From assembly GCF_001570585.1 (NCBI RefSeq), contig NZ_BBXF01000010.1, positions 69,873 through 133,872 of the forward strand: a stretch of DNA of 64,000 nucleotides. Reading direction: 5' to 3'. Made by a program: the position numbers and the translations under genes. The DNA is from Herbidospora daliensis. Its GTDB lineage: Bacteria > Actinomycetota > Actinomycetes > Streptosporangiales > Streptosporangiaceae. This document shows positions 37,640-45,786 of this stretch, one piece after another. The notes beneath the pieces are model-generated. The model searched no databases and was not told the DNA's origin. It saw nothing but the letters and a program-made list of their open reading frames with translations. Each line of letters starts with the position of its first letter. The first letter of the stretch is position 1.

Positions 37640-38110
37640 GTGCCTCTGTTCGGGAACCGCCTGCCCGCCGACGTCCGCTCCCGTCTCGCCGGGGAGCGGG
37701 TGCTGAGTTACGCCGCCACGCCGTCGGGCGGCTACGCCGTCGCGACCTTCGTGGCGCTGCACCTGCCCGGCGGCGAACGGGTGCCCTGGCACACCGTCGA
37801 CAAGGCCTCCTGGGACGAAACCGGGATGAACATCACGACGGTTACGGGCGGCGTTTATCGGGTGGATATCGAGGAGCCCGGCTTCTTGCCGGAAACCATC
37901 CGCGAAAGGGTGCAGAACTCCATCGTCGCCAACCGCTATGTGAAACTCACCGCGAACGCGGGGGTTCGCTTCATCGCCCGGCGGCTCGCCGGCACCGACA
38001 CCATCGAATGGGAACTGGCGTTCGACGACGGGCTCGACGGCGGCGACCCCGGCGTGCTGGCCGCCGCCGAACAGGCCCTGGAGCAGGTGCGCCGGAGCCT
38101 CGGCGTCTGA
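37640..38110 (+). CDS. Conserved actinobacterial hypothetical protein
   Basis: 156 residues, soluble, no signal peptide. Visible elements are MPLFGNRLPADVRSRL, a central beta-rich part (YAVATFVALHLPGGERVPWHTVDK, GGVYRVDIEEPG) and a C-terminal helix (AAEQALEQVRRSLG). This resembles widespread actinobacterial proteins of unknown function found near sigma factor genes. Leaderless GTG start. It ends before a strong bidirectional terminator. No function can be assigned. Confidence 0.75.
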   Translation: MPLFGNRLPADVRSRLAGERVLSYAATPSGGYAVATFVALHLPGGERVPWHTVDKASWDETGMNITTVTGGVYRVDIEEPGFLPETIRERVQNSIVANRYVKLTANAGVRFIARRLAGTDTIEWELAFDDGLDGGDPGVLAAAEQALEQVRRSLGV

Positions 38111-38118
38111 GACGTCAC

Positions 38119-38153
38119 GAAGGCCCGCCCCACGATCCCGGGGGCGGGCCTTC
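38119..38153. terminator. Bidirectional terminator hairpin
   Basis: Perfect 13-bp stem GAAGGCCCGCCCC/GGGGCGGGCCTTC with a nine-base loop, lying between convergent genes ending at 38110 and 38166. It can terminate both transcripts. Confidence 0.75.
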
Positions 38154-38165
38154 GCCGTCTCGTCG

Positions 38166-38447
38166 TCAGGTGATCCGGTTGACCTCTGGGTCCGGCCAGC
38201 CTGTCGGGCCGGCTGTGGTCTCCCCGTCCCAGGGGTCAGGCTTACGCAGGAACGGGACCCTGTCCTTGGCCGCCACGGTCATCTTCGACACGCGGGCTCC
38301 CACCAGTCCGGCCGCCTCCTGGACGGCGGGGCTGTCGGACACCCTCTTCGTGGCTCGCACGATCTGCTCGTAGCGCTCACGCCCGGCGCGGGTGCCCAGG
38401 ACGTATCCAAGACCCAGCCCGGCGGCGAACATCACCTTGTACCGCAT
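38166..38447 (-). CDS. YtxH-like small membrane protein
   Basis: 93 residues: one N-terminal TM helix (MRYKVMFAAGLGLGYVLGTRAG) followed by an amphipathic helical region, the YtxH/gas-vesicle-like stress-protein pattern. The ATG at 38447 has GGAGG at the right distance, so the longer frame is rejected. Convergent with the preceding gene across a terminator. Function unknown. Confidence 0.75.
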   Translation of the reverse strand: MRYKVMFAAGLGLGYVLGTRAGRERYEQIVRATKRVSDSPAVQEAAGLVGARVSKMTVAAKDRVPFLRKPDPWDGETTAGPTGWPDPEVNRIT

Positions 38448-38615
38448 CTTCCACCTCCGCGCTTCGCTACTCCGGCCCCTACCCAATGGGTGTGCATCTA
38501 TCCAAACCGGGCTCCGTCAAAGGGCGCGCCAATGGATGTGACAGAGCACCCCCCGAGTGCGCTAATCTAGTTCCGCGCCGCAAGGAAAGCCGCAAGGCAG
38601 CGGAGCACCGCACGA

Positions 38616-38688
38616 TCCCGTGTAGCTCAATCGGCAGAGCAGCCGGCTGTTAACCGGCAGGTTATAGGTTCGAGTCCTATCGCGGGAG
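38616..38688 (+). tRNA. tRNA-Asn (GTT)
   Basis: 73-nt cloverleaf: acceptor TCCCGTG/CGCGGGA, D-arm GCTCAATCGGCAGAGC, anticodon stem GCCGG/CCGGC with loop CTGTTAA (anticodon GTT), T-arm ATAGG-TTCGAGT-CCTAT. The 3' CCA is not encoded. Confidence 0.96.
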
Positions 38689-38693
38689 CTGCC

Positions 38694-38730
38694 AGAAGCC
38701 CCGGTCTGAGAGATCAGACCGGGGCTTCTT
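38694..38730 (+). terminator. Rho-independent terminator of tRNA-Asn
   Basis: Perfect 16-bp stem (AGAAGCCCCGGTCTGA with its complement), GAGA loop, ending in CTTCTT. It lies six bases after the tRNA. Confidence 0.9.
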
Positions 38731-39008
38731 CGTGTGCGCGTACACTCCCCGGCTCTTGACGCTCCGTGGCGGGCGATGCACAGATATAGATGACAAATCC
38801 GGGTGCAAGCGCAGAAAATGTGTCGGCGCCCTGAGCGAGACGCGGACGGCCGAAGGCCGGTCGTGGCTCGCGCTATGAATCTGCCCAAACGGCAGGCGTG
38901 GTCGCCGCGGACCAAACTACGCACCGGCGGTGGGGAGAGGGCCACCGCCACGAGGGTCGTCGTCGCCGCCCGGAACGGCCACCGGCGATCCGCGAGGGGA
39001 AAGTCGCG
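38731..39008. other. Non-coding leader before the NOS gene
   Basis: The stretch from the tRNA terminator to the NOS start (part of a 320-bp gene-free region) holds no gene that I can support. It contains hairpin repeat copy C (38835-38885, minus orientation). An AT-rich patch around 38776-38800 may be a promoter. Nothing else is recognised. Confidence 0.5.
38835..38885 (-). repeat. Dispersed hairpin repeat, copy C
   Basis: Minus-strand copy: GGCAGATTC box (from 38885) then a 37-bp hairpin 38835-38871 with GCGAG/CTCGC ends and a GGCC-ttc-GGCC tip. Unlike the other copies it is not next to a stop codon. Confidence 0.7.
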
Positions 39009-40121
39009 ATGCGGACGTGGTGGAAGAGAACCGACGAGGCAAGAAGCGGTGAGGAGGCCGACTGGCGGGAGGCGGAGGAGTTCGTCCGGCTGCACCATGC
39101 CGAGGTGCCCTCGGCCGGCCCTGTCGAGGCGCGGCTGCGGGAGGTCGCGGCCGAGATCGAGCGGACCGGCACCTACACCCACACGCTCGACGAACTGACG
39201 TTCGGCGCGCGCGTGGCCTGGCGCAACAGCGGCCGGTGCATCGGGCGGCTCTACTGGCAGTCGCTGCGCGTCCGCGACCGGCGTGAGGTCGACACGGCCG
39301 ACGCGATCGCCGACGAGTGCGTCGCCCATCTGCGCGAGGCGACCAACGGCGGCCGCATCCGGCCGACGATCACCGTGTTCGCCCCCGACCGGCCCGGCCA
39401 GCGCGCCGCCCGGATCCGCAACGACCAGCTGATCCGGTACGCCGGCTACGAGCGCGACGGCGAGGTGGTCGGCGACCCGTCGCACCTGGCGCTGACGCGC
39501 GAGGCCCGTGCGCTCGGCTGGGAGGGCCGCGGCGGCCGGTTCGACGTGCTGCCGCTGCTGATCGACGTGAAGGACCACGTGGAGATGCGGGAGCTGCCGC
39601 CCGACGCGATCCTGGAGGTGCCGATCATCCATCCCCACTATCCGTGGTTCGCGGAGCTGGGGCTGCGCTGGCACGCCGTCCCGGCGATCTCCGGCATGTG
39701 CCTGGAGATCGGCGGCGTCTGCTACCCGGCGGCGCCGTTCAACGGGTGGTACATGGGGACCGAGATCGGCGCCCGCAACCTCGCCGACGCGGGCCGCTAC
39801 GACCAGCTCCCGGTGATCGCCCGGCGGCTCGGCATGGACACCTCCAGCGACCGCACGTTGTGGCGCGACCACACGCTCGTCGAGCTCAACGTGGCCGTGC
39901 TGCACTCCTTCGCCGAGGCCGGGGTGACCATGACCGACCACCACACCGAGGCCAGACGGTTCCTGACCCACCTGGAGAAGGAGGAGCGCTCGGGCCGGGT
40001 CTGCCCGGCCGACTGGTCGTGGATCGTGCCGCCGCTGTCGGGGGCGCTGACGCCGGTGTTCCACCGCTACTACGACGACGTGGCCCTGCGGCCGTCCTTC
40101 ACCCACCACCGGGGGCTGTAG
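39009..40121 (+). CDS. nos: Nitric oxide synthase, oxygenase-only bacterial type
   Basis: 370-residue haem enzyme that oxidises L-arginine to citrulline and NO. The proximal haem Cys is Cys77 in WRNSGRCIGRLYWQSL. Also visible are RIRNDQLIRYAGY, the PPDAILEVPIIHPHYPWFAELGL block, and the arginine-binding Glu of PFNGWYMGTEIGARNL. It has no reductase domain, as in all short bacterial NOS, so electrons come from other reductases. GAGGGGAAAG precedes the ATG. No nitrating P450 or thaxtomin-type genes are nearby, so NO may serve signalling, nitrosative protection or a distant pathway. Confidence 0.95.
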   Translation: MRTWWKRTDEARSGEEADWREAEEFVRLHHAEVPSAGPVEARLREVAAEIERTGTYTHTLDELTFGARVAWRNSGRCIGRLYWQSLRVRDRREVDTADAIADECVAHLREATNGGRIRPTITVFAPDRPGQRAARIRNDQLIRYAGYERDGEVVGDPSHLALTREARALGWEGRGGRFDVLPLLIDVKDHVEMRELPPDAILEVPIIHPHYPWFAELGLRWHAVPAISGMCLEIGGVCYPAAPFNGWYMGTEIGARNLADAGRYDQLPVIARRLGMDTSSDRTLWRDHTLVELNVAVLHSFAEAGVTMTDHHTEARRFLTHLEKEERSGRVCPADWSWIVPPLSGALTPVFHRYYDDVALRPSFTHHRGL

Positions 40122-40134
40122 TAGAACAATATTC

Positions 40135-40914
40135 GTGAGTGACCTGGTGCTGAGCGACCTCGCCGACGGCGTCCTGACGCTGACCTTCAACCGCCCCGAG
40201 CGGCTCAACGCGTGGACCGAGGCCCTCGGGACCCGCTACTTCGACCTGCTCACCGAGGCCGAGCGCGACCCGGCGGTGCGGGTGATCGTGGTGACCGGGG
40301 CCGGGCGCGGCTTCTGCGCCGGGGCCGACTTCCAGACGCTGACCGCCCTGCAGGACGGCACGCTGGAGGCGTTCACGGAGCGGCGCCCGAACACCTTCCC
40401 GGTCTCGGTGCGCAAGCCCGTCATCGCGGCCGTGAACGGCGCCTGCGCCGGGCTGGGCATGGTGCACGCCCTCGTCTGCGATCTGGTCTTCACGGCCGCC
40501 GAGGCGAAGTGGACGACCGCCTTCTCCCGGCGCGGCCTGATCGCCGAATACGGCCTCGCGTGGGTGCTGCCGAAGCTCGTCGGCCAGGCCCGCGCCCTCG
40601 ACCTGCTGCTGTCCGGCCGCACCTTCACGGGGGAGGAGGCGGCCGGTCTGGGCCTGGCGCTGCGCGCCGTGCCCCGGGAGGAGCTGGCGGGCGTCGTGGG
40701 CGACTACGCCCGCGATCTGGCCCGCAACAGCTCGCCCGCCTCGATGGCCGTGATCAAGCGGCAGGTCTGGGGCGACTGGGACCTCGGCCTCGACGACTCC
40801 CGGACCGCCGCCGAGAGGCTGATGGCCGAGTCGTTCGGCCGCCCCGACTTCGCCGAGGGCGTGGCCAGCTACCTGGAGAAACGCCCGCCGGAGTTCCCGC
40901 CCTTCACGGGGTAG
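40135..40914 (+). CDS. Enoyl-CoA hydratase/isomerase family protein
   Basis: 259-residue crotonase-fold protein. Visible signatures are LTFNRPERLNAWTEALG, the oxyanion-hole VTGAGRGFCAGADF and KPVIAAVNGACAGLGM with the second backbone NH. Family members hydrate or isomerise acyl-CoA esters. GTG start with TAGAAC ending seven bases upstream (probably leaderless), only 13 bp after nos. Exact substrate cannot be derived; the gene is not in a beta-oxidation cluster. Confidence 0.9.
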   Translation: MSDLVLSDLADGVLTLTFNRPERLNAWTEALGTRYFDLLTEAERDPAVRVIVVTGAGRGFCAGADFQTLTALQDGTLEAFTERRPNTFPVSVRKPVIAAVNGACAGLGMVHALVCDLVFTAAEAKWTTAFSRRGLIAEYGLAWVLPKLVGQARALDLLLSGRTFTGEEAAGLGLALRAVPREELAGVVGDYARDLARNSSPASMAVIKRQVWGDWDLGLDDSRTAAERLMAESFGRPDFAEGVASYLEKRPPEFPPFTG

Positions 40915-40929
40915 CCCGGCGGCAGGACG

Positions 40930-41658
40930 TCAGCCCCAGGTGAGCGGATCGAGGTGCAGGTAGAACCGGATCCGGTCGGGATCGGGGTCGAGGCCGAACA
41001 GGCCCGTACGCGGCAGGCCGGGCCTGATCTCGTCGGCGGTGGCGAACAGCAGGGCCAGGTCGGCGTGCGGGTCGGCCCGGCCCAGCCGGCCCACGTCGAC
41101 GAAGCCCGTCACGGTCAGCGTCGCGGGGTCGACGAGGATGTTGGGCAGCGTCAGGTCGCCGTGGCAGACGACCTCGTCGCGGGCCTCCTGCGCCCTGCGC
41201 AGGCCCATCTCCGGCCTCAGGCGGGCCAGGAGCTCGCGCGGCGGGGTGCCGGCCTGCTCCTCGGGCAGGAAGTCGGGATTGACCGCGCCGCGCGCGACGA
41301 CGTCCTCGGCCAGCGCGAGCATCCGGTCGAGGCCGCGGGAGAAGGGGCAGCCGGGGAGGCCGTGGAGGCGGCGTACCGCCTCGGCGACGGACTCCCAGGC
41401 GGTCTCCAGCCCGGCGGGTGACAGCCGGTCGGCGGGCACGCCCCCGACGGCCGAGGTGACCAGGCGGGCCCGGTCTCCGGCCGCCTGCCAGTCGAGCACC
41501 CGCTGGCCCGGCACGTCGTGCCCGGCCAGCCAGGCGAGGCGGTCGCGTTCGGCAGTCAGGTCGGCGACGGGGCCCCACTTGGCGTAGCGGGCGCCGTCGG
41601 CCGAGCGGAACACCTGCGCGCCCGATTCGCCGTGGCCGACGGGCGTCCAGTCGCTCAT
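40930..41658 (-). CDS. Aminoglycoside phosphotransferase, APH(3'')-like
   Basis: 242-residue kinase of the APH family. An N-terminal nucleotide lobe ([20 protein letters not shown]) is followed by the catalytic [19 protein letters not shown] (Asp and Asn) and [20 protein letters not shown]. It ends in [11 protein letters not shown], which I recognise from the StrA/APH(3'')-Ib streptomycin kinases. A role in streptomycin-type resistance or self-protection is therefore plausible, though chromosomal homologues may have other substrates. Its ATG overlaps the stop of the epoxide hydrolase gene by four bases, so the two are coupled. Confidence 0.85.
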   Translation of the reverse strand: MSDWTPVGHGESGAQVFRSADGARYAKWGPVADLTAERDRLAWLAGHDVPGQRVLDWQAAGDRARLVTSAVGGVPADRLSPAGLETAWESVAEAVRRLHGLPGCPFSRGLDRMLALAEDVVARGAVNPDFLPEEQAGTPPRELLARLRPEMGLRRAQEARDEVVCHGDLTLPNILVDPATLTVTGFVDVGRLGRADPHADLALLFATADEIRPGLPRTGLFGLDPDPDRIRFYLHLDPLTWG

Positions 41659-42845
41659 GCCCCTCCTCGCACGGCGCGGAGGAACGTGCGCAGGTCGCCG
41701 ACCAGGAGATCGGGCGTCTCCATCGCGGGGAAGTGGCCGCCCCGGTCGAACTCCGACCAGTGGGCGACCGCGCCGGCCGGGTCGGCGAGGGCCCGGACCG
41801 TCAGGTCGGCCGCGAACACCGCCACGCCCTGCGGCGGCAGGGGCATCGCCGACCAGCCGCCCTGGTCGCCGGTCGAAGCCATCTCCAGGTACGCCCGCAT
41901 GCCCTCGTAGAGGATGTCGGCCGACGACGCGCCGGAGCCGGTGAACCAGTAGAGGCTCACGGTGGTGAGCAGCCGGTCGCGGCCGACCGCGTCCTCGGGC
42001 AGGGCGGCGGCGGGGTCCGTCCACTCCCGGAACTTCTCCGCGATCCACGCCAGCTGCCCGATCGGGGAGTCGTTGAGGGAGTAGGCCAGGGTGCGCGGGC
42101 GGGTCGACTGCTGGTGCAGATAGCCGAGGCCGTCGAGCCGGAAGGCGTTGAAGCGTTCGGCGCGCTCCCTGTCGGCGGCCGACAGGCCGTCGAGGTCGAC
42201 GGCCGGGCCGAGCGGATAGGGCGAGGGGCCGTTGACGTGGGTGGCGAGCACCCGGCCCGGGGCGGCCATGGGCAGCAGGGCGGTCACCCCGCCGCCGATG
42301 TCGCCGCCCTGCGCGGCGAACCGCTCGTAGCCGAGGCGGCGCATCAGCTCCCCGAACGCGGCGGCCACCCGGAACAGGTTGCCCCAGCCCGGCTCCCGCA
42401 CCGGATTGGAGAAGCCGAAGCCCGGCAGCGACGGGATCACGACGTGGAAGGCGTCCGCCGGGTCGCCGCCGTGCGCGCGGGGGTCGGTCAGCGGGCCGAT
42501 CACGTCGAGGAAGTCGGCGAACGAGCCCGGCCAGCCGTGGGACAGCAGCAGCGGCAGCGCGCCGGGCTCGGGGGAGCGCACGTGCAGGAAGTGCAGGTCC
42601 TGGCCGTCGATGGTGGTCACGAACTGCGGGTGCTCGTTGAGCGCCTTCTCCTGGGCCCGCCAGTCGAAGCCGTCCGCCCAGTACGCCGCCAGCTCCCGCA
42701 GATAGCCGGCGGGCACCCCGCGCTCCCAGCCGGCGCCGCCGGTCTGCCGGGGCCAGCGGGCGCGGGTGAGGCGGTCGCGCAGGTCGTCGAGGTCGGCCGG
42801 GGGGACGTCGACGCGGAACGGGCGGATCTCGGTGGTGTCGTCCAT
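41655..42845 (-). CDS. Epoxide hydrolase family protein
   Basis: 396-residue alpha/beta hydrolase with the N-terminal EHN domain ([21 protein letters not shown]). Oxyanion HGWPGS, nucleophile Asp in QGGDIGGGV, lid region, and a late His region complete it. Family members open epoxides by an ester intermediate. A -10 TAGATT ends seven bases before the ATG at 42845 and no ribosome binding site is present, so the mRNA is probably leaderless. It is divergent from a WYL regulator across a 25-bp palindrome and coupled to the kinase downstream. Confidence 0.88.
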   Translation of the reverse strand: MDDTTEIRPFRVDVPPADLDDLRDRLTRARWPRQTGGAGWERGVPAGYLRELAAYWADGFDWRAQEKALNEHPQFVTTIDGQDLHFLHVRSPEPGALPLLLSHGWPGSFADFLDVIGPLTDPRAHGGDPADAFHVVIPSLPGFGFSNPVREPGWGNLFRVAAAFGELMRRLGYERFAAQGGDIGGGVTALLPMAAPGRVLATHVNGPSPYPLGPAVDLDGLSAADRERAERFNAFRLDGLGYLHQQSTRPRTLAYSLNDSPIGQLAWIAEKFREWTDPAAALPEDAVGRDRLLTTVSLYWFTGSGASSADILYEGMRAYLEMASTGDQGGWSAMPLPPQGVAVFAADLTVRALADPAGAVAHWSEFDRGGHFPAMETPDLLVGDLRTFLRAVRGGA

Positions 42846-42864
42846 GACCCAGAATCTACGAGGC

Positions 42865-42889
42865 ATACAGGAACGAGCCGTTCCTGTAT
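42865..42889. promoter_or_regulatory. 25-bp palindrome between epoxide hydrolase and WYL regulator
   Basis: Arms ATACAGGAACG and CGTTCCTGTAT (11 bp each, perfect) around AGC. It sits in the 62-bp divergent gap, upstream of both leaderless -10s (TAGATT on minus, CAGAAT at 42895-42900 on plus). Best candidate operator for the WYL protein. Confidence 0.65.
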
Positions 42890-42907
42890 CCGGGCAGAAT
42901 CTCCCTT

Positions 42908-43873
42908 ATGTCGGACACAGCACAACGCCTGCTGCGGCTGCTCTCCCTGTTGCAGACGCCGCGCGACTGGAGCGGCCCCGAACTGGCCGAGCGCCTCGGC
43001 GTCACCCCGCGCACCGTGCGCAACGACGTGGACCGCCTGCGCGGCCTCGGCTACCCGGTCAGGGGCCTCAGAGGCGTCACCGGCGGCTACCGGCTCGGCC
43101 CCGGCGCGGAGGTGCCGCCGCTGCTGCTCGACGACGACGAGGCGGTCGCCGTCGCGGTCGGGCTGCGGGTGGGCGCCACCCAGGGCGCGGTCACCGGCCT
43201 GGAGGAGGCCGCGCTGCGGGCGCTGACCAAACTGGAACAGATGTTGCCCGCGCGGGTGCGCCGCCGCGTCAACGGGCTGCGCGCCTCCTTCGCGCCGCTG
43301 CCGCAGCCCGGTCCGCGCGTGGACGCCGACACGCTCACCGCCATCGCGGCGGCCGTGCGCGACCACGAGCGGCTCCGGTTCGACTACACCGGCCACGACG
43401 GGGCGGCCGCCCGCCGCGAGGTCGAGCCGCACCGGCTCGCGCACGGCCGGGGCCGCTGGTACCTGGTCGGCTGGGACGTCGCCCGGTCTGACTGGCGCAC
43501 CTTCCGGGTCGACCGGATGGAACTGAAGACGCCGAACGGCCCCCGGTTCACCCCGCGCGAGCATCCCGCCGGCGACCTCGAAGGCCACGTCGCCACCGGG
43601 CTGGCCACCGCGACCTGGCGGTGCCGGGCGCGGGTGACCGTCAGGGCGCCGGCCGCGTACGTGCGCGAGCGGCTGCCGCCGGGCGTGCCGGTCGAACCCC
43701 TGGGCGACGACGCCTGCGTGGCCGAGGTCGGCTCCGACACGCCCCACATGCTGGCCTGCCACCTCGGCCTGCTCGACGCCGACTTCGAGGTCACCGGGCC
43801 GCCCGAGCTCGTCGAGCGGCTCGGCGTGCTGGCCGACCGCTACCGGCGGGCGGTCCCGGAGCAGGCGGGTTAA
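42908..43873 (+). CDS. WYL-domain transcriptional regulator
   Basis: 321 residues. N-terminal HTH_11 winged helix (RLLRLLSLLQTPRDWSGPEL, VTPRTVRNDVDRLRGLGYPV), a WYL sensor domain (about 140-225: EVEPHRLAHGRGRWYLVGWD) and a C-terminal WCX domain. WYL proteins regulate stress, DNA-damage and defence functions and bind nucleic-acid ligands. Leaderless start. Divergent from the epoxide hydrolase-APH pair, presumably its target through the intervening palindrome. Stop interlocks (TTAA) with galK. Confidence 0.93.
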   Translation: MSDTAQRLLRLLSLLQTPRDWSGPELAERLGVTPRTVRNDVDRLRGLGYPVRGLRGVTGGYRLGPGAEVPPLLLDDDEAVAVAVGLRVGATQGAVTGLEEAALRALTKLEQMLPARVRRRVNGLRASFAPLPQPGPRVDADTLTAIAAAVRDHERLRFDYTGHDGAAARREVEPHRLAHGRGRWYLVGWDVARSDWRTFRVDRMELKTPNGPRFTPREHPAGDLEGHVATGLATATWRCRARVTVRAPAAYVRERLPPGVPVEPLGDDACVAEVGSDTPHMLACHLGLLDADFEVTGPPELVERLGVLADRYRRAVPEQAG

Positions 43874-44976
43874 CCGAGCCGGCGGGCCCCGGCCGAGGGG
43901 ACGGCGGTGCGGAAGACCGGGGACCGCCAGCCCCTGGCCTCGTAGGCCTCGGTCACCGTCTGGCGCATGGTGTCGGCGCGGTCGGCCGCGACCAGGGCGA
44001 TGGCCGAGCCGCCGAAGCCGCCGCCGGTCATGCGGGCGCCCCGCGCGCCGCCCTTGATCGCCGACTCGACGGCCACGTCGAGCTCGGGGCAGCTCACCTC
44101 GAACTGGTCGCGCAGCGACAGGTGGGAGGCGTTCAGGAGCGCGCCGATCTCGGCCACCGCGCCGGCCCGCAGGAGGCCGACGACGGCCTCCACGCGGTGG
44201 TTCTCGGTGACGACGTGCTGGGTGCGTTTGCGCTCGTCTCCGCTCAATCTGGACAGGGCGCCGGCGAGGTCGGTGACGTCGCGCAGCGCCGCGACGCCCA
44301 GCTTCGCGGCAGCGCTCTCGCAGTCGGCCCGGCGCTTCGCGTACTGGCCGTCGGCCAGTTCGTGGTGGACGCCGGTGTCGATGATGACCAGGTCGAGGCC
44401 CTGGGAGGGCAGGTCGAAGGGGATCGCGCGGCTGCCGAGGCTGCGGCAGTCGAGCAGCAGGACGTGGCCCTCCTTCGAGAGCGCCGAGGCGGCCTGGTCC
44501 ATGATGCCGCAGGGCATGCCGACGACCTCGTTCTCGGCCCGCTGCCCCAGCAGGGCCAGCTCCATCGGGGTCTGGCCGAGGTCGTAGAGGTCGTTCAGCG
44601 CCAGCGCGACCGAGACCTCCAGGGCCGCGCTCGACGACAGGCCCGCGCCGCGCGGCACGTCGCCGTCGATCGCGATGTCGGCGCCGCCGACCGGCAGACC
44701 GGCCTTGCGCATGGTCAGGGCCACGCCGATCGGGTAGGCCGCCCATCCGGCGACCTCCTCGACCGGGCCGCCGCCCGACTGGACCGACACGACCCGCACC
44801 CGGTCGTCGGACCGCCGGGCGACCGCCGCCGTGACGCCCCAGGGCACCGCGTAGGGGAGCACCAGGCCGTCGTTGTAGTCGGTGTGCTCGCCGATCAGGT
44901 TGACCCGGCCGGGGGCGTGCCAGACGCCCTCGGGTGTGCCGCCGAAGGCGGTCTCAAAGGAGGAAACGACCCGCAT
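43870..44976 (-). CDS. galK: Galactokinase
   Basis: 368-residue GHMP kinase phosphorylating galactose at C1 in the Leloir pathway. Signature GRVNLIGEHTDYNDG at the N-terminus, the ATP-binding GDVPRGAGLSSSAALE, and the C-terminal GARMTGGGFGGSAIAL. The ATG at 44976 has TAACCT ending seven bases upstream and no ribosome binding site. No galT or galE nearby. It is divergent from the PLP enzyme with only 18 bp between start codons. Confidence 0.94.
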   Translation of the reverse strand: MRVVSSFETAFGGTPEGVWHAPGRVNLIGEHTDYNDGLVLPYAVPWGVTAAVARRSDDRVRVVSVQSGGGPVEEVAGWAAYPIGVALTMRKAGLPVGGADIAIDGDVPRGAGLSSSAALEVSVALALNDLYDLGQTPMELALLGQRAENEVVGMPCGIMDQAASALSKEGHVLLLDCRSLGSRAIPFDLPSQGLDLVIIDTGVHHELADGQYAKRRADCESAAAKLGVAALRDVTDLAGALSRLSGDERKRTQHVVTENHRVEAVVGLLRAGAVAEIGALLNASHLSLRDQFEVSCPELDVAVESAIKGGARGARMTGGGFGGSAIALVAADRADTMRQTVTEAYEARGWRSPVFRTAVPSAGARRLG

Positions 44977-44982
44977 GGCCGT

Positions 44983-44989
44983 TAGGTTA
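44983..44989. promoter_or_regulatory. Overlapping divergent -10 elements (galK and PLP enzyme)
   Basis: TAGGTT (44983-44988) serves the plus-strand GTG at 44995, six bases on; TAACCT on the minus strand (44989-44984) serves galK ATG 44976, seven bases on. One near-symmetric octamer TTAGGTTA supplies both, so the two promoters cannot be occupied together. Confidence 0.5.
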
Positions 44990-44994
44990 TCGCT

Positions 44995-45786
44995 GTGGTC
45001 TCGCCTCTCACCCGCGCCGACGGGGTCCTGCTGAAGCGTGACGACCTTCTCCATCCCGACATCCCCGGCAACAAGTGGCGCAAGCTCAAGTACAACCTCA
45101 CCGGCGAGCCGATCGTGACGTTCGGCGGGGCCTACTCCAACCACATCCGGGCCGTCGCGGCGGCCGGGCGTGCGTTCGGGTTCCCGACCGGCGGGGTCAT
45201 CCGGGGCGAGCCGGTCCGCAACGAGGTGCTCGACTTCGCGGCGGCGTGCGGCATGCGGCTGATGTTCCTCGACCGGGCCCGCTACCGGGCCAAGACCTCG
45301 CCCGAGGTGCTGCGGCTCGTGCGGGAGGAGTTCCCCGGCCACCGCGTCATCCCCGAGGGCGGCTCGAACGCCGAGGCGGTGCGCGGCTGCATGGAGATCG
45401 GGCCCGAACTGGCCCATCTCGGCGAGGCCGTGGTGTGCTGCCCCGTCGGGACCGGCGGCACGCTGGCCGGGCTCGCCGCCGGGCTGCCGCCCGGCTTCAC
45501 CGCCGTCGGCTTCTCCGTGCTCAAGGGCGGTTCGTTCCTGGACGACGAGGTCGCCCGGCTCCAGACCGAGGCGCTCGGCCACGTCACGCCCAACTGGCGC
45601 ATCGAGACCGGGTTCCACTTCGGGGGCTACGCCCGCACCACCCCCGAACTGAGCGCCTTCGTCGACGATTTCGAGGCCCGGCACGGGCTCCGGCTCGACC
45701 ACGTCTACACGGCCAAGATGATGTACGGCATCCGCGCCCTCGCCCTCGGTCCCACGGTCGTCGCGCTGATCACCGGTAGGGTGTGA
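44995..45786 (+). CDS. PLP-dependent D-cysteine desulfhydrase / ACC deaminase-like protein
   Basis: 263 residues, fold type II PLP enzyme. The lysine is in IPGNKWRKLKYN, followed by GGAYSNHIRAVAAAG; the phosphate-binding loop VGTGGTLAGLAAG is clear. Members deaminate 1-aminocyclopropane-1-carboxylate or release H2S from D-cysteine. It is about 40-70 residues shorter than typical members, mainly at the N-terminus. It overlaps the next gene by four bases (GTGA). Confidence 0.85.
   Translation: MVSPLTRADGVLLKRDDLLHPDIPGNKWRKLKYNLTGEPIVTFGGAYSNHIRAVAAAGRAFGFPTGGVIRGEPVRNEVLDFAAACGMRLMFLDRARYRAKTSPEVLRLVREEFPGHRVIPEGGSNAEAVRGCMEIGPELAHLGEAVVCCPVGTGGTLAGLAAGLPPGFTAVGFSVLKGGSFLDDEVARLQTEALGHVTPNWRIETGFHFGGYARTTPELSAFVDDFEARHGLRLDHVYTAKMMYGIRALALGPTVVALITGRV

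Noticed and set aside
38616-38730. tRNA-Asn as an integration site for an island reaching to the NOS or kinase genes
   Set aside because: No duplicated tRNA 3' end and no integrase within the window.
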